A stretch of 64,000 nt of DNA, taken from JAHRAW01 sp965212085. Lineage in GTDB: Bacteria > Pseudomonadota > Gammaproteobacteria > Arenicellales > Poriferihabitantaceae. The notes beneath the pieces were generated by a model, which ran no database searches, had not been told where the DNA came from, and saw only the letters and a program-made list of their open reading frames with translations. Numbering within the stretch: the first letter of the stretch is position 1; each line of letters opens with the position of its first letter. The translations under genes and the position numbers were made by a program. The stretch lies in contig OZ243042.1 of the NCBI GenBank assembly GCA_965212085.1, positions 1,798,001-1,862,000 on the forward strand. The letters run 5' to 3'. Below are positions 18,024 to 27,037 of this stretch, piece by piece.

Positions 18024-19385
18024 ATGACAACCCGGCAAACGCCATTTTCCGGCTACTACCATCGCAACGCGCCGGTAATCGACACCCGGTTGACCTCGGT
18101 AAGCCCCGCAACGCCCTGCGGCGAATACATGCGCCGATTCTGGCATCCGCTGATGAAAACCGGGGATCTTGGCGATTTGCCAAAAGTAGTGCGGCACCTC
18201 GGCGAAGACCTCGTCATGTTCCGGGACAAATCAAAGCGCTATGGTCTCGTGCACAAACACTGCCCGCACCGCCACGCTTCGCTGGAGTTCGGGATTCTGA
18301 CCGAACGGGGAATCAGGTGCTGTTATCACGGCTGGGAATTCGACGTTGACGGCTCCATTATTCGCGCGCCCGCCGAGGAAGATGACGCGCGCATCAAACA
18401 AAACGTCCGCCTCGGCGCGTATCCCGTCAAAGAATACCGGGGATTGCTGTTTGCCTATCTCGGCCCCCCGGAAGAGCGCCCGGAATTTCCGGTCTATGAT
18501 ACTTTTGAGATCGAGGGCGGGGAACTCGTGCCTTACGAAGTGACCATGCCGTGCAACTGGCTGCAGATCGCGGAAAATTCCATGGACCCCATGCACGTGG
18601 TATACCTGCATACCAGGGTGAACATCGTGCAGTTCACCGAGAAACTCGGCATCCACCCCCTCGCCGATTTCAGGGAGCGTCCATTTGGTTTGTTCTACAC
18701 CAAAGCGCGAAGGGTGAACGAATACATCTGGTTTTCAACCAACGATGTGATTTTTCCCAATTTCACCCAGGCGGGATGCGTGTACAACAGCACCGACGGC
18801 GGGGAGCCGAAGTATTTCGGGCGAAACTCTTTCAGCCGGTGGGTGGTTCCCGTGGATGACACCCACACCAGCGTGCTGGCGTTCCGGCATTTTAACCAAC
18901 GGGCCGAGCAATCGTCCCCCGAACTGCGAACCCCCGAAGCCCTTGAAAAAATTGATATTGCGGAGTTGCGCAACCGGCCCTACGAAGACCGGCAAAGAAA
19001 TCCGGGGGACTATGAAGCCTTCGTCGGCCAGGGGCCCATAGCGCCACGGGGCGCGATGCATCTGGCAACCTCCGACAAGGGAGTGGTCATGTATCGAAGC
19101 CGCTTGAGCCGCGAGATAAAAAACGTGGAAAGCGGGGGCAAACCTACGCACCCGTCCCAGGTGTTTGAAAACGGCGCCATCCCGACCTACGGCAGCGATA
19201 CCGTCATTCGACTGCCCGAGCCGGCACCGGCGGCGGGGTCGGATGATGTGACCGCGATCAAAGCGCTGCAAAAACGGGTCGGCGACGTTTATGTGTCCGC
19301 CGACCGCTATCAGGGCGAAGATCGTTATCGTTTTCTGGAACGGGAACTCGCCAAACTGAACCGCGCGGATGGCGCGGATGGATAA
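18024..19385 (+). CDS. Rieske non-haem iron oxygenase, large subunit
   Basis: 453 aa. N-terminal Rieske domain with CPHRHA (~residue 80) and CYHGWEF (~residue 98), the C-x-H...C-x-x-H pair for the 2Fe-2S cluster. The catalytic domain carries AENSMDPMHVVYLH, which supplies the bridging Asp and iron-binding His residues. Such enzymes hydroxylate rings or oxidatively remove N- or O-methyl groups; given the neighbours, N-demethylation of a betaine such as stachydrine or glycine betaine is plausible but inferred. No ferredoxin-reductase partner is encoded in the window. ATG 18024 is chosen over an in-frame TTG at 18006. Confidence 0.88.
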   Translation: MTTRQTPFSGYYHRNAPVIDTRLTSVSPATPCGEYMRRFWHPLMKTGDLGDLPKVVRHLGEDLVMFRDKSKRYGLVHKHCPHRHASLEFGILTERGIRCCYHGWEFDVDGSIIRAPAEEDDARIKQNVRLGAYPVKEYRGLLFAYLGPPEERPEFPVYDTFEIEGGELVPYEVTMPCNWLQIAENSMDPMHVVYLHTRVNIVQFTEKLGIHPLADFRERPFGLFYTKARRVNEYIWFSTNDVIFPNFTQAGCVYNSTDGGEPKYFGRNSFSRWVVPVDDTHTSVLAFRHFNQRAEQSSPELRTPEALEKIDIAELRNRPYEDRQRNPGDYEAFVGQGPIAPRGAMHLATSDKGVVMYRSRLSREIKNVESGGKPTHPSQVFENGAIPTYGSDTVIRLPEPAPAAGSDDVTAIKALQKRVGDVYVSADRYQGEDRYRFLERELAKLNRADGADG

Positions 19386-19450
19386 CGGGGCGTTCTGCGC
19401 CGGCATCGCATTCCCGGTCTCGGTCCCGATAAAGTTTTCCGCGGGCAATC

Positions 19451-19473
19451 CGCCGGCGATACAACCGCCGGCG
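19451..19473. terminator. Hairpin between convergent genes
   Basis: CGCCGGCG, a 7-base loop and CGCCGGCG form an 8-bp GC stem between the convergent Rieske and PfkB genes. No T-run follows, so it may be a two-way attenuating hairpin rather than a classical terminator. Confidence 0.4.
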
Positions 19474-19478
19474 TCGGG

Positions 19479-20426
19479 TCAGGAAAGACTGACCGTCTCC
19501 CCGAAATTTTCCCGGTAGCGGGCCGCAAACCCGGATTTGCTGAAGTGGTGGTTTTGGGTGCCGTGGTGTTCGATTTTTATGCCGCCCATGAGGGACGCGA
19601 TTTGGCCGCTGGTTTGCCAGTCCAGTTGGTTGGCGAGGCCGTACAACAAACCCGAGCGGAAGGCGTCGCCGCAGCCGGTGGGGTCTTTGGCTTCGCTGAT
19701 TTGCGCGGCGGCGATGTGAATGGTGCCGCCGCCGCTGTGGATGTCGGCGCCTTTTGCGCCGCGGGTGACGATCAGGGCTTCGACCCGCGATGTGATTTGT
19801 TCGAGGTGCTTGCCGGTCTTTTCCTGCAGCAGTTCGGATTCGTAGTCGTTGACCACCACCCAGGTTGCCTGCGCGATGAAGCGGTCGAGGTCGGCGCCGC
19901 TGAACATCGGCAGTCCCTGGCCGGGGTCGAAGATGAACGGGATGCCCGCTTGGGCGAACTGCGCGGCGTGCTCAATCATGGCGTCGCGGCCGTCCGGGGC
20001 AACGATGCCGAGATCAACGCCGGCGGCGTCGGCGTCGGCCACCTTGTTTTGCTGGGCGTGATCCATTGCGCCGGGGTGGAAGGCGGTAATCTGGTTGTTG
20101 TCGGCGTCGGTGGTCACGAACGCCTGGGCGGTGAAGGCGCCGGGAATTTCGCGGACGTGGGTCAGGTCAATGCGGTTTTTTTCAAGCCACTTGCGATAGG
20201 GCGAAAAGTCCTCCCCCACGGCGCCCATCGGCAGTGGGTCGCCGCCCAGCAGTTTCAGGTTGTAGGCGATGTTGCCGGAGCAGCCGCCGAATTCCCGGCG
20301 CATCTCCGGCACGTAAAAAGACACGTTGAGGATGTGGGTCTGCTCGGGCAGGATGTGGTTCTTGAACTGATCCTGAAACACCATGATGGTGTCGTAGGCA
20401 AACGATCCGGTAATCAGGGTTGACAC
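19479..20426 (-). CDS. PfkB-family sugar/nucleoside kinase
   Basis: 315 aa ribokinase-like kinase. Substrate-side motif REFGGCSGNIAYNLKLLGGD (~residue 40) and the catalytic/anion-hole motif DPTGCGDAFRSGLLYG (~residue 250) with the general-base Asp. The GTG start is set by a strong GGAGG about 6 bases before it and by the family N-terminus VSTLITGSFAYDT. Proteins of this type are often annotated adenosine kinase in proteobacteria; the sugar or nucleoside specificity cannot be read here. It follows fur on the same strand with a 28-base gap. Confidence 0.85.
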   Translation of the reverse strand: MSTLITGSFAYDTIMVFQDQFKNHILPEQTHILNVSFYVPEMRREFGGCSGNIAYNLKLLGGDPLPMGAVGEDFSPYRKWLEKNRIDLTHVREIPGAFTAQAFVTTDADNNQITAFHPGAMDHAQQNKVADADAAGVDLGIVAPDGRDAMIEHAAQFAQAGIPFIFDPGQGLPMFSGADLDRFIAQATWVVVNDYESELLQEKTGKHLEQITSRVEALIVTRGAKGADIHSGGGTIHIAAAQISEAKDPTGCGDAFRSGLLYGLANQLDWQTSGQIASLMGGIKIEHHGTQNHHFSKSGFAARYRENFGETVSLS

Positions 20427-20454
20427 GGGGTTCCTCCGGCGCGGTTGCGCGGGG

Positions 20455-20895
20455 TTATCGGTGGGTTCGCGGTTTTTTGTTTTTGCGCGCGCAGTTTTTG
20501 CATTTGCCGTACAGGGTGAGCGCGTGGTCGTGGATGGTGAACCCGTGATCTTTGGCGACCTTCTCCTGCTGGGTTTCGATGCGCTGGTCGACAAACTCGG
20601 TGACCTCGCCGCATGCAACGCACACCATGTGGTCGTGATGGGCTTCGTCGTTGAGTTCGAACACCGCGCGTTCGCCCTCGAAGTTGTTGCGAATTACCAG
20701 CCCGGCGTCTTCAAACTGGGTCAGCACCCGGTAGATGGTGGCAAGCCCGATGGGCTGTTTGTCGGCGAGCAGAATTTTATAGACGTCCTCCGCCGCGATA
20801 TGCCGCACCTCGCTGTTCTCCAGCACCGACAACACCTTGAGCCGTGGCCGGGTGGTTTTCAGTCCTGCCTGTTTGAGGTCGGTGCTGCCTGACAC
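20455..20895 (-). CDS. fur: Ferric uptake regulator Fur
   Basis: 146 aa. N-terminal winged helix (residues ~10–85, with GLKTTRPRLKVLSVLE and GLATIYRVLTQFEDAGLV) and a C-terminal dimerisation domain with the HHDHMVCVACGEVTEF metal site (~residues 86–102) and a second CKNC pair. It represses iron-uptake genes with Fe(II) as co-repressor. GTG start. It is separated by about 120 bases from the end of ubiI upstream on the same strand. Assignment to Fur rather than Zur or PerR rests on overall similarity. Confidence 0.92.
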   Translation of the reverse strand: MSGSTDLKQAGLKTTRPRLKVLSVLENSEVRHIAAEDVYKILLADKQPIGLATIYRVLTQFEDAGLVIRNNFEGERAVFELNDEAHHDHMVCVACGEVTEFVDQRIETQQEKVAKDHGFTIHDHALTLYGKCKNCARKNKKPRTHR

Positions 20896-21016
20896 GGGGT
20901 TCGGTTTTGATGGTTGTGATGGTGGTTGGAATCAATGCCGGATTATACCTGAACAAGCGGCCTTGATGCCGGCGGTGGAGCGTTCAGCCAAGCAACCTCA
21001 GGAAAGAAAACTTTTT

Positions 21017-22246
21017 TCAAACGCGGCGGCACAACGCCGGGACGTCGCCATACAAACCGGTGGCAAATTTCGCGAGGATGATTTTCAGCGGCGAAATCGA
21101 ATCGGCGAGGTTCATGCCGGTGCTGCGAACCGCCCGGGCGGCGGCGTGGCGGCTGCCGAAAATATCCTTGAAGCCATCCATCATCGCCAGCACCAGCGCG
21201 TTGTCGCCCCTGCGCCAGCGTTCGTAGCGTCTGAGAACGCTGTGTTGGCCGATGTCCCGGCCCCGGCCGTGGGCGTGTTCCACCACTTCGGCGAGGGCCG
21301 CGGCGTCCATAAACCCGATGTTGGCGCCGAGTCCGGCGAGGGGGTGGGTGATGTGGGCCGCGTCTCCGATGAGCGCCACCGAGTCGGCGATGTAGCGGTC
21401 GGCGTGGTGGCGGGTGAGGGCGAAGCGTTGCCGTGGCCGGCATCCGGTGACTTCACCGAGCGCGTCAAAAAACAACCCTTGCAGCCGGGCGCAGAACTGC
21501 GCCTCACTCAGCGCCATGAGTTCATCCGCCCGCTCGCGGTCGCAGGACCACACCAGCGAACACCGCCCGTCCGCCAGCGGCAGCATCGCCACCGGGCCGG
21601 TTTCGAGAAAACACTGCCACGCGGTGGAGCGATGCTCGCGGGAAGTGGAGATGGTGCTGACGATGGCGTCCTGGGCAAAGTCGGAAAAGCGGGTGGCTAT
21701 GCCGCACAACTCCCGCACCCGGGAAGCGCTGCCATCGGCCCCCACCAGCAGCCGGGTTTCCACCGCGCCGCCGGGCACGGTGACCCGCAACGGCGCCCCC
21801 GGCCCAGGTCCGCTACGCTCCACGCCGCCGATTTCGGTATTGTCCATAATCGTGACTTGATAGTTTTGCCGGAGTTTCGCCAGCATCGCCGCGACCATCG
21901 CCCGGTTCTCGATAATGTAGCCGAGGCACGGCCGCCCAAGGTCGGCGGCCACGAAGGAAATCTTCGCCGGGCTGTTGCGATCCCACACCCGCATCTCGCG
22001 GTACGGACTGACCTTGGCCGCGTCAATCCCCGGCCACACCTCCAGCGCCCTGAGCAGATTGCCGGCGGCCAGGCTGATGGCGCTGACGCGCCCGTCCGCC
22101 GACCCATCATCTTCATCAAGCTGCGCCAGGGAGCGGGCTTCCAGCAGCCCGACCGTGAGGCCCTGGCGCGCGAACAGGCACGCGCCAGCCGCGCCGATGA
22201 GGCCGGCGCCGACTACGATGACGTCAAATCGTTTGGGGGATTGCAT
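21017..22246 (-). CDS. ubiI: Ubiquinone-biosynthesis FAD hydroxylase, UbiI/VisC type
   Basis: 409 aa from the ATG that gives the usual MQS-x-DVIVVGAG N-terminus; an upstream in-frame ATG at 22264 is an alternative. FAD motifs: GAGLIGAAGA (~residue 13), GRVSAIS, and GDAAHITHPLAGLGANIGFMDA (~residues 285–306). Paired with ubiH and pepP as in many Gammaproteobacteria. It probably performs one of the aerobic ring hydroxylations (C5) of ubiquinone synthesis; UbiI, UbiF and UbiM are hard to tell apart by eye. Confidence 0.85.
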   Translation of the reverse strand: MQSPKRFDVIVVGAGLIGAAGACLFARQGLTVGLLEARSLAQLDEDDGSADGRVSAISLAAGNLLRALEVWPGIDAAKVSPYREMRVWDRNSPAKISFVAADLGRPCLGYIIENRAMVAAMLAKLRQNYQVTIMDNTEIGGVERSGPGPGAPLRVTVPGGAVETRLLVGADGSASRVRELCGIATRFSDFAQDAIVSTISTSREHRSTAWQCFLETGPVAMLPLADGRCSLVWSCDRERADELMALSEAQFCARLQGLFFDALGEVTGCRPRQRFALTRHHADRYIADSVALIGDAAHITHPLAGLGANIGFMDAAALAEVVEHAHGRGRDIGQHSVLRRYERWRRGDNALVLAMMDGFKDIFGSRHAAARAVRSTGMNLADSISPLKIILAKFATGLYGDVPALCRRV

Positions 22247-22297
22247 GATGACATTGCCCGGCATCCGCGCGGGCGGACGCCCGCCTTCGCTTCCGCT

Positions 22298-23536
22298 TCA
22301 GCCCAGCGGCAGCCCCGCGCCCAGCCGAGACGGCTGGCCGGCCAGGCCCATGGTGCGGCGCAGTAGCAGCCGTTTGGCTGGTGGAAACAACTCGATGCCG
22401 GCGAGGGCGAGGTTGCGCGCCAGCCCCACCGGTTTGCGCCGGTCGCCGAACAAGCGGATCAGGCCGTCGGTGAACCCGCTCACCATTCGCGTTTCCCGGC
22501 GCCGCAGACCGGCGTAGGTTTCGAGGAGCGCGGCGTCGCCGATGTCCCGCTGTTGCCGTTGCGCGCGGTGCAGGACTTCGGCGAGCACGGCGGCGTCGCG
22601 CAGCCCGAGGTTGAAGCCCTGTCCGGCCACCGGGTGAACGGTGTGCGCGGCGTTGCCGATGATCACCGTGCGCCGCCCGACGGGATGCGCGGCGCGGCTG
22701 TGCTGCAGGGGATAGCACTTGCGCGGGGTTGGCCGCGCGAGGTTGCCGGCGCGGTCGCCGAAGGCCCGTTGCAGCGCGTGGATAAACGCCGCATCGCTCA
22801 GCGCCATGCGCGCCGCCACTTGCTGCGAATCGGTGGTCCACACCAGCGCATAGCGTTTTTCGCTATGGGGCAGCAGCGCCAGCGGCCCCTCGCCGGTGAA
22901 CCGCTCAAATGCGCGGCCATGATGATCGCGGTCGCTTTCGACGACGCAGAGAATCGCGTTCTGCGGGTATTCGCTGTGGCGCGAAGTAATGCCGGCTTGC
23001 CCGGCCAACCCCGAGCGTCCGCCGTCCGCCACCACCACGAGGCCGGCTTTCAGCGTCACGGTTTGGCCGTTGCGGGATACGCTGATCACGCAGTCCCGCT
23101 CCCGGACCTCCAGGCCTTCGACCGTGGCCGGGCAGAACAATGTGACGGCTTCGCTTTGTTTGATTCGCCGGTGCAAAACCCCGCCGAGCACCCGGCTCGG
23201 GACCACGTAGCCCAACGCTTCGGCGTCTGCGCCGGCGTCGTGGTGGTGCAGGTGGGTCATGCCGAAACGGCCGCGCTCGGATACGTGAATTTCCCGGATG
23301 GGCTGGGCGTGGCGGGCGGCGATTTCGTCCCACACCCCCATGCCGGTGTAAATCTGGCGGGCGTTGTAGGTCAGGGCCACGGTTCGCTCGTCGAAACTCG
23401 GCTGTTCATCGGCGTCCGCCGCCGCCGCTTCGACCACGGCCAGCGACAACCCGGTGGGCGCCAGCGCCACCGCCAGGCTCGCGCCCACCAGCCCGCCGCC
23501 GACGATGACCACGTCGCAGGCGAAGTTGCCGGTCAT
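22298..23536 (-). CDS. ubiH: 2-octaprenyl-6-methoxyphenol hydroxylase
   Basis: 412 aa FAD monooxygenase. DVVIVGGGLVGASLAVALA (~residue 8), DERTVALTYNARQI and GNAAHTVHPVAGQGFNLGLRDA (~residues 288–309) are UbiH-type. The ATG at 23536 starts 8 bases after the pepP stop, consistent with the pepP–ubiH–ubiI operon. It catalyses a C6-type hydroxylation in ubiquinone biosynthesis at the membrane. Confidence 0.9.
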   Translation of the reverse strand: MTGNFACDVVIVGGGLVGASLAVALAPTGLSLAVVEAAAADADEQPSFDERTVALTYNARQIYTGMGVWDEIAARHAQPIREIHVSERGRFGMTHLHHHDAGADAEALGYVVPSRVLGGVLHRRIKQSEAVTLFCPATVEGLEVRERDCVISVSRNGQTVTLKAGLVVVADGGRSGLAGQAGITSRHSEYPQNAILCVVESDRDHHGRAFERFTGEGPLALLPHSEKRYALVWTTDSQQVAARMALSDAAFIHALQRAFGDRAGNLARPTPRKCYPLQHSRAAHPVGRRTVIIGNAAHTVHPVAGQGFNLGLRDAAVLAEVLHRAQRQQRDIGDAALLETYAGLRRRETRMVSGFTDGLIRLFGDRRKPVGLARNLALAGIELFPPAKRLLLRRTMGLAGQPSRLGAGLPLG

Positions 23537-23543
23537 GGCCGCG

Positions 23544-24860
23544 TCATGCCCCGGCCATCCACGATTCAATATCCGCGATTTCCTTGGGCGCATCAATGGT
23601 CAGGTTTTCATTGCCGGCGCGCGTGACCAGAATATCGTCCTCGATGCGGATGCCGATGTTGTGCCACCTTGTATCAACGTCGCCGGCGGGGGGGATGTAG
23701 ATACCTGGCTCGACGGTCAGTACCATGCCCGCTTCCAGCAAGCGCCACTGCTCGTCAATTTTGTAATCGCCGACGTCGTGCACGTCCATGCCCAGCCAGT
23801 GGCCGATGCGGTGCATGGTAAAACGCCGGTTGGCCTCGGCCTCGATGAGTTCGCCGCGCTCCCCGCGCAGCAGCCCGAGTTCGATGAGTCCGTCGGTCAG
23901 GATTTCCGTGGCCGCGTCGTGGTAGTCGATCAAGGAGCGGTCGGGTTTGACCGCTTCGATGGCGGCCTTTTGTGCCGCCAGCACGATTTCGTACACGGCT
24001 TTTTGTTCGCCGCTGAATTTTCCGTTGACCGGAAACGTGCGGGTGATGTCGGAGGCGTAGCAGTCCAGTTCCGCGCCGGCGTCAATCAGCAGCAGGTCGC
24101 CGTCTTTGAGCATGCGGCTGTTTTCGGTGTAGTGCAGGATGCATGCGTTTTCGCCGCCGGCGACGATGGAAGGATAGGCCGGCCACGCGCTGCCGCCGAG
24201 GCGAAACGCGCATTCCAGTTCCGCCTGCACCTGGTATTCGTAGCGCCCCGGAGCGGCGGCCCGCATGGCCCGGCGGTGGGCCGCCGCCGACAAGCGGCCG
24301 GCGTCGCGCATCAGTTTTTGTTCGTCCTTTTTCTTGATGATGCGCATCTCGTGGAGGAGATGCCCGAGATCCACGAACTCTCCGGGGGCTTGAATGCCGG
24401 AGCGTTGCTGGGAGCGAACCTCGCTGATCCAGCGAATCAACTCGCTGTCAAAATCCGCGTAGCGCCCCATGGTGGCGAACACCTTGGCGCGGTTTTCGAG
24501 GAGCGGCGGCAGGCGTTTGTCGAGTTCGTGGATGGGAAAACTCTGGTCGGCGCCGTAGTGTTCGCACGCCCCGGCGAGGCCCGCGCGGCGTCCGTCCCAG
24601 GTTTCCTTGTGGGGGTTTCTTTCCCGGCAGAACAGCAGGAACTCTCCTTCGGGCCGCCCCGGCGCCAGCACCGCCACGGCTTCGGGTTCGGGAAAGTGGG
24701 TCAGGTAGTAAAAATCGCTGTCCGGGCGAAACGGGAACAGTACGTCGCCGTTGCGCGGCTGGTGGGGCGCGGTGGGCAGGATGGCGACGCCGTCGCGCAT
24801 GAAGCGCATCAAATCCTGGCGGCGGCGGCGGTGAACTTCGGGGTCGAAAGTATGTTCCAT
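23544..24860 (-). CDS. pepP: Xaa-Pro aminopeptidase P
   Basis: 438 aa pita-bread metallopeptidase (M24B). N-terminal domain starts RRRRQDLMRFMRDG. Metal ligands are visible as LLIDAGAELDCYASDITRTF (two Asp), HRIGHWLGMDVHDVGD (His) and TVEPGIY with a final ED-I-LVT segment (two Glu). It cleaves N-terminal residues before proline. The start codon overlaps the stop of ygfB by one base (TGATG), so the two are translationally coupled. Confidence 0.95.
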   Translation of the reverse strand: MEHTFDPEVHRRRRQDLMRFMRDGVAILPTAPHQPRNGDVLFPFRPDSDFYYLTHFPEPEAVAVLAPGRPEGEFLLFCRERNPHKETWDGRRAGLAGACEHYGADQSFPIHELDKRLPPLLENRAKVFATMGRYADFDSELIRWISEVRSQQRSGIQAPGEFVDLGHLLHEMRIIKKKDEQKLMRDAGRLSAAAHRRAMRAAAPGRYEYQVQAELECAFRLGGSAWPAYPSIVAGGENACILHYTENSRMLKDGDLLLIDAGAELDCYASDITRTFPVNGKFSGEQKAVYEIVLAAQKAAIEAVKPDRSLIDYHDAATEILTDGLIELGLLRGERGELIEAEANRRFTMHRIGHWLGMDVHDVGDYKIDEQWRLLEAGMVLTVEPGIYIPPAGDVDTRWHNIGIRIEDDILVTRAGNENLTIDAPKEIADIESWMAGA

Positions 24861-25447
24861 CAGTTTATTCTGGTTGCGCCCGATGGTTGCCGCGGATCCG
24901 GGTTCAGTTCCTCAAAAATTGCCCGGACCGCAACCCGCAGGTATTCTTCGATGTCGAACAACTGTCGTTCGGTCTCTTCATCGGTGCCGGCGCCGCTAAT
25001 GCGGATGATTTCCATGATGTCGTTGACGGATTTTCGCACCCAATCAGGAACGCCGTCGAGTCGGGTTTCGATGTCTTCCTCGCCGTCGTGAAAAAACCCC
25101 TGGATGAAGCCGTCGCACCAGTCCGCCAGGGCTTCGATTTGTTGGGCTTCGCTGAACTCGTCGCCGGGCAGCAGCAGGTCAAACTCGAAACCGTCGGACT
25201 GCAAGTCCCGGAGTATCAACCCGTACATGCCTTCGAGCAACTCAATATCGGCCTTCTCCGACAGTTGGAACAGCCATGCCTTGGTGCCAATCCGCTCGCC
25301 GGGGACGCCACGGCAGGCGAGGGCGCTCAGCAATCCGTGGGCCTCGGAGGCGCCGCTGTTCCAGCGGGAGTTTTTGAGTTTGCGGTCGAGATCCCGGTAG
25401 ATGGATCCCTGAAACCGCCGCCCCGGAAGCGCTGCCTTGTGGTTCAT
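24860..25447 (-). CDS. ygfB: UPF0149 family protein YgfB
   Basis: 195 aa acidic helical protein. The family segment SEAHGLLSALACRG (~residue 31) and GDEFSEAQQIEALADWCDGFIQGF (positions ~102–125) are diagnostic. A Shine-Dalgarno sequence (GAGGAG) 6 bases upstream fixes the ATG at 25447. The gene sits at the head of ygfB–pepP–ubiH–ubiI, the standard gammaproteobacterial order. The molecular role is only partly known; in Pseudomonas it affects ampDh3 expression. Confidence 0.88.
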   Translation of the reverse strand: MNHKAALPGRRFQGSIYRDLDRKLKNSRWNSGASEAHGLLSALACRGVPGERIGTKAWLFQLSEKADIELLEGMYGLILRDLQSDGFEFDLLLPGDEFSEAQQIEALADWCDGFIQGFFHDGEEDIETRLDGVPDWVRKSVNDIMEIIRISGAGTDEETERQLFDIEEYLRVAVRAIFEELNPDPRQPSGATRIN

Positions 25448-25513
25448 GTTCAACTCCTCACCGGGTTCTCCGCAGCACGGCCACGGCAAGGGCAAGGCTA
25501 AGGCCCGGTGCCC

Positions 25514-26191
25514 TCACCAGGGCAGCGGATACCCCTCCGCGTGCCAAAAAGTGCCGGTGGTGTCCATGGACAGTTCATCAATGCGCTCGATGAGTCCGCG
25601 GGCCGCCGCCGCCGGCTCGATGCCCCGGCCGCCGGTCATTTCGGTGGCCACCAGTCCCGGATGCAGCAGAATCAGGGGAATTTCCCGGGCGCGCAGGTCG
25701 TGGGCGAGGTTGACGCCCACCATGTTGACCGCCGCTTTGGAAACCCGGTAGCCGTAGTTGCCGCCGGAAGTGTTGTCCTCCAGCGAGCCCACCCGGCTGG
25801 AGACGATGCCGATTTTGGAGCCGGCCTTGAGGTTGCCGAGCAGGGCGTGAACGACCCGCAACGGGCCCAGTGTGTTGACCTGAAACTGCCTGAGCATGCG
25901 CTCGAAATCCAGATCATCGAGGGTTTCCGAGGTGAGGATGCCGGCGTTGTGCAGCAACAGATCCAGTTCGACGCCCTTGAGTTCGGCGGCCAGCCGGGCC
26001 ACGCTTTGCGGGTCGGCGACGTCAATGCCGCTGAGGACGGTCGCGCCGGAATTGCCGAGGCTACCGAGGTTGTTGGGGTCGGCGCCGGGCGTGCGGCAGG
26101 CGGCGATGACGCGTTCCCCGCGTTCCATGAGTTGGCGGCATACTTCAAACCCGATACCACGGTTGGCGCCGACAACGAGGCTGGTTGGCAT
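25514..26191 (-). CDS. Short-chain dehydrogenase/reductase
   Basis: 225 aa SDR with the NAD(P) motif GANRGIGFEV (~residue 8), the NAG motif at LLLHNAGILTS, a catalytic Ser in IVSSRVGSLED and the active-site YGYRVSKAAVNMVG (Tyr-x-x-x-Lys). Substrate unknown; the subgroup resembles sniffer/CsgA-like carbonyl reductases. It is divergent from the zapB-like/zapA pair and separated from ygfB by 66 bases. Confidence 0.88.
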   Translation of the reverse strand: MPTSLVVGANRGIGFEVCRQLMERGERVIAACRTPGADPNNLGSLGNSGATVLSGIDVADPQSVARLAAELKGVELDLLLHNAGILTSETLDDLDFERMLRQFQVNTLGPLRVVHALLGNLKAGSKIGIVSSRVGSLEDNTSGGNYGYRVSKAAVNMVGVNLAHDLRAREIPLILLHPGLVATEMTGGRGIEPAAAARGLIERIDELSMDTTGTFWHAEGYPLPW

Positions 26192-26351
26192 GGCAATTCT
26201 CTCCGGTGTAACTGGACAATTTGGGAACTCCGGGAACAACGACCGGACTAAACCCCGATAACCCCGCAGTCTAATCCCATCGAACGCCCCAGGCAAGCCG
26301 CCGCCTGCCGCCGGTGGCGGAAAATTCTCCCCGGATTCCGGCACGAAGCAT

Positions 26352-26380
26352 TTGACGCGCCGCAACGGGCGTTTTATAGT
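26352..26380 (+). promoter_or_regulatory. Sigma-70 promoter of the zapB-like/zapA pair
   Basis: TTGACG (26352–26357), a 17-base spacer and TATAGT (26375–26380) lie 36 bases upstream of the first gene. Confidence 0.6.
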
Positions 26381-26416
26381 TCCCCATCCGAGCGTGGCAG
26401 ACCAAAGGCAACCCCC

Positions 26417-26617
26417 GTGGAACAAACCATACAAAAACTCGAACAACGCGTCACCGACCTGATTAAGTTGACCGAGGACATGAGCCGCGAAAACGAGCTC
26501 CTGCGAAACGACCAGCGCATGCTCCGCCAGGAATTCAAATCCCTCCAGGAAAAAAACCGCATCGCCCACGGCCGGGTCGAGCAGATCGTGTCGCGCCTTA
26601 AATCCCTGGAAGCCTGA
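26417..26617 (+). CDS. ZapB-like short coiled-coil protein
   Basis: 66 aa, almost entirely heptad coiled coil (EQTIQKLEQRVTDLIKLTED then RENELLRNDQRMLRQEFK). The gene lies 17 bases before zapA, the usual position of the TIGR02449-type family found beside zapA in Gammaproteobacteria. A cell-division role with ZapA/FtsZ is inferred from context. GTG start, no competing ATG. Confidence 0.75.
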   Translation: MEQTIQKLEQRVTDLIKLTEDMSRENELLRNDQRMLRQEFKSLQEKNRIAHGRVEQIVSRLKSLEA

Positions 26618-26634
26618 ACCCCGGAAGCCTGAAC

Positions 26635-26946
26635 ATGGCCACGCAAAAAGAAAGCGTCAAAGTAAGCATCATGCAGCGCGAGTTCACGGTCGCCTGCACC
26701 GAAGAAGAAAGCCAGGGCGTGGTGGAAGCCGCCGCCTACCTCGACCGGCAAATGCGCGCAGTTTCCGGCGGCGCCCAGGTGCTCGGCATCGACCGCTGCG
26801 CCATCATGGCCGGCCTCAACATCAGCAACGAACTCCTGGAACTACGCAAGTCCATGGAAGACGGCGAACAAATGAGCTCGCGGCTCGAAAACCTGAACCA
26901 ACAAATAGACGAGGTAGTCACCAACATCCGCCAGGTGGCTTCCTGA
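26635..26946 (+). CDS. zapA: Cell division protein ZapA
   Basis: 103 aa. N-terminal globular head (VKVSIMQREFTVACTEEE) and C-terminal coiled coil, the normal ZapA architecture. Includes the conserved AAAYLDRQMR-like segment and DRCAIMAGLNISNELLE. It binds and bundles FtsZ filaments at midcell. The 91 bases downstream, before the converging dehydrogenase gene, show no clear 6S RNA, which often lies here. Confidence 0.88.
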   Translation: MATQKESVKVSIMQREFTVACTEEESQGVVEAAAYLDRQMRAVSGGAQVLGIDRCAIMAGLNISNELLELRKSMEDGEQMSSRLENLNQQIDEVVTNIRQVAS

Positions 26947-27037
26947 CGCCCCGAAATTTTACTCCCGACAAAATTGTCTCGCTTGCGTGTATTGACGAGG
27001 GGTTGTTGTTTTTGAGTGTGGAGATGGCGGGTGGTCG

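Noticed and set aside
20837..22366. 509-aa frame opposite ubiI
   Set aside because: Lies antisense to a well-recognised enzyme; composition is that of a GC-rich shadow frame with no domain.
23454..25091. 545-aa frame opposite pepP and ygfB
   Set aside because: Crosses two firm genes on the other strand and shows no motif.
26947..27037. 6S RNA after zapA
   Set aside because: Only 91 bases separate zapA from the converging gene, too short for 6S RNA, and no matching hairpin is seen.
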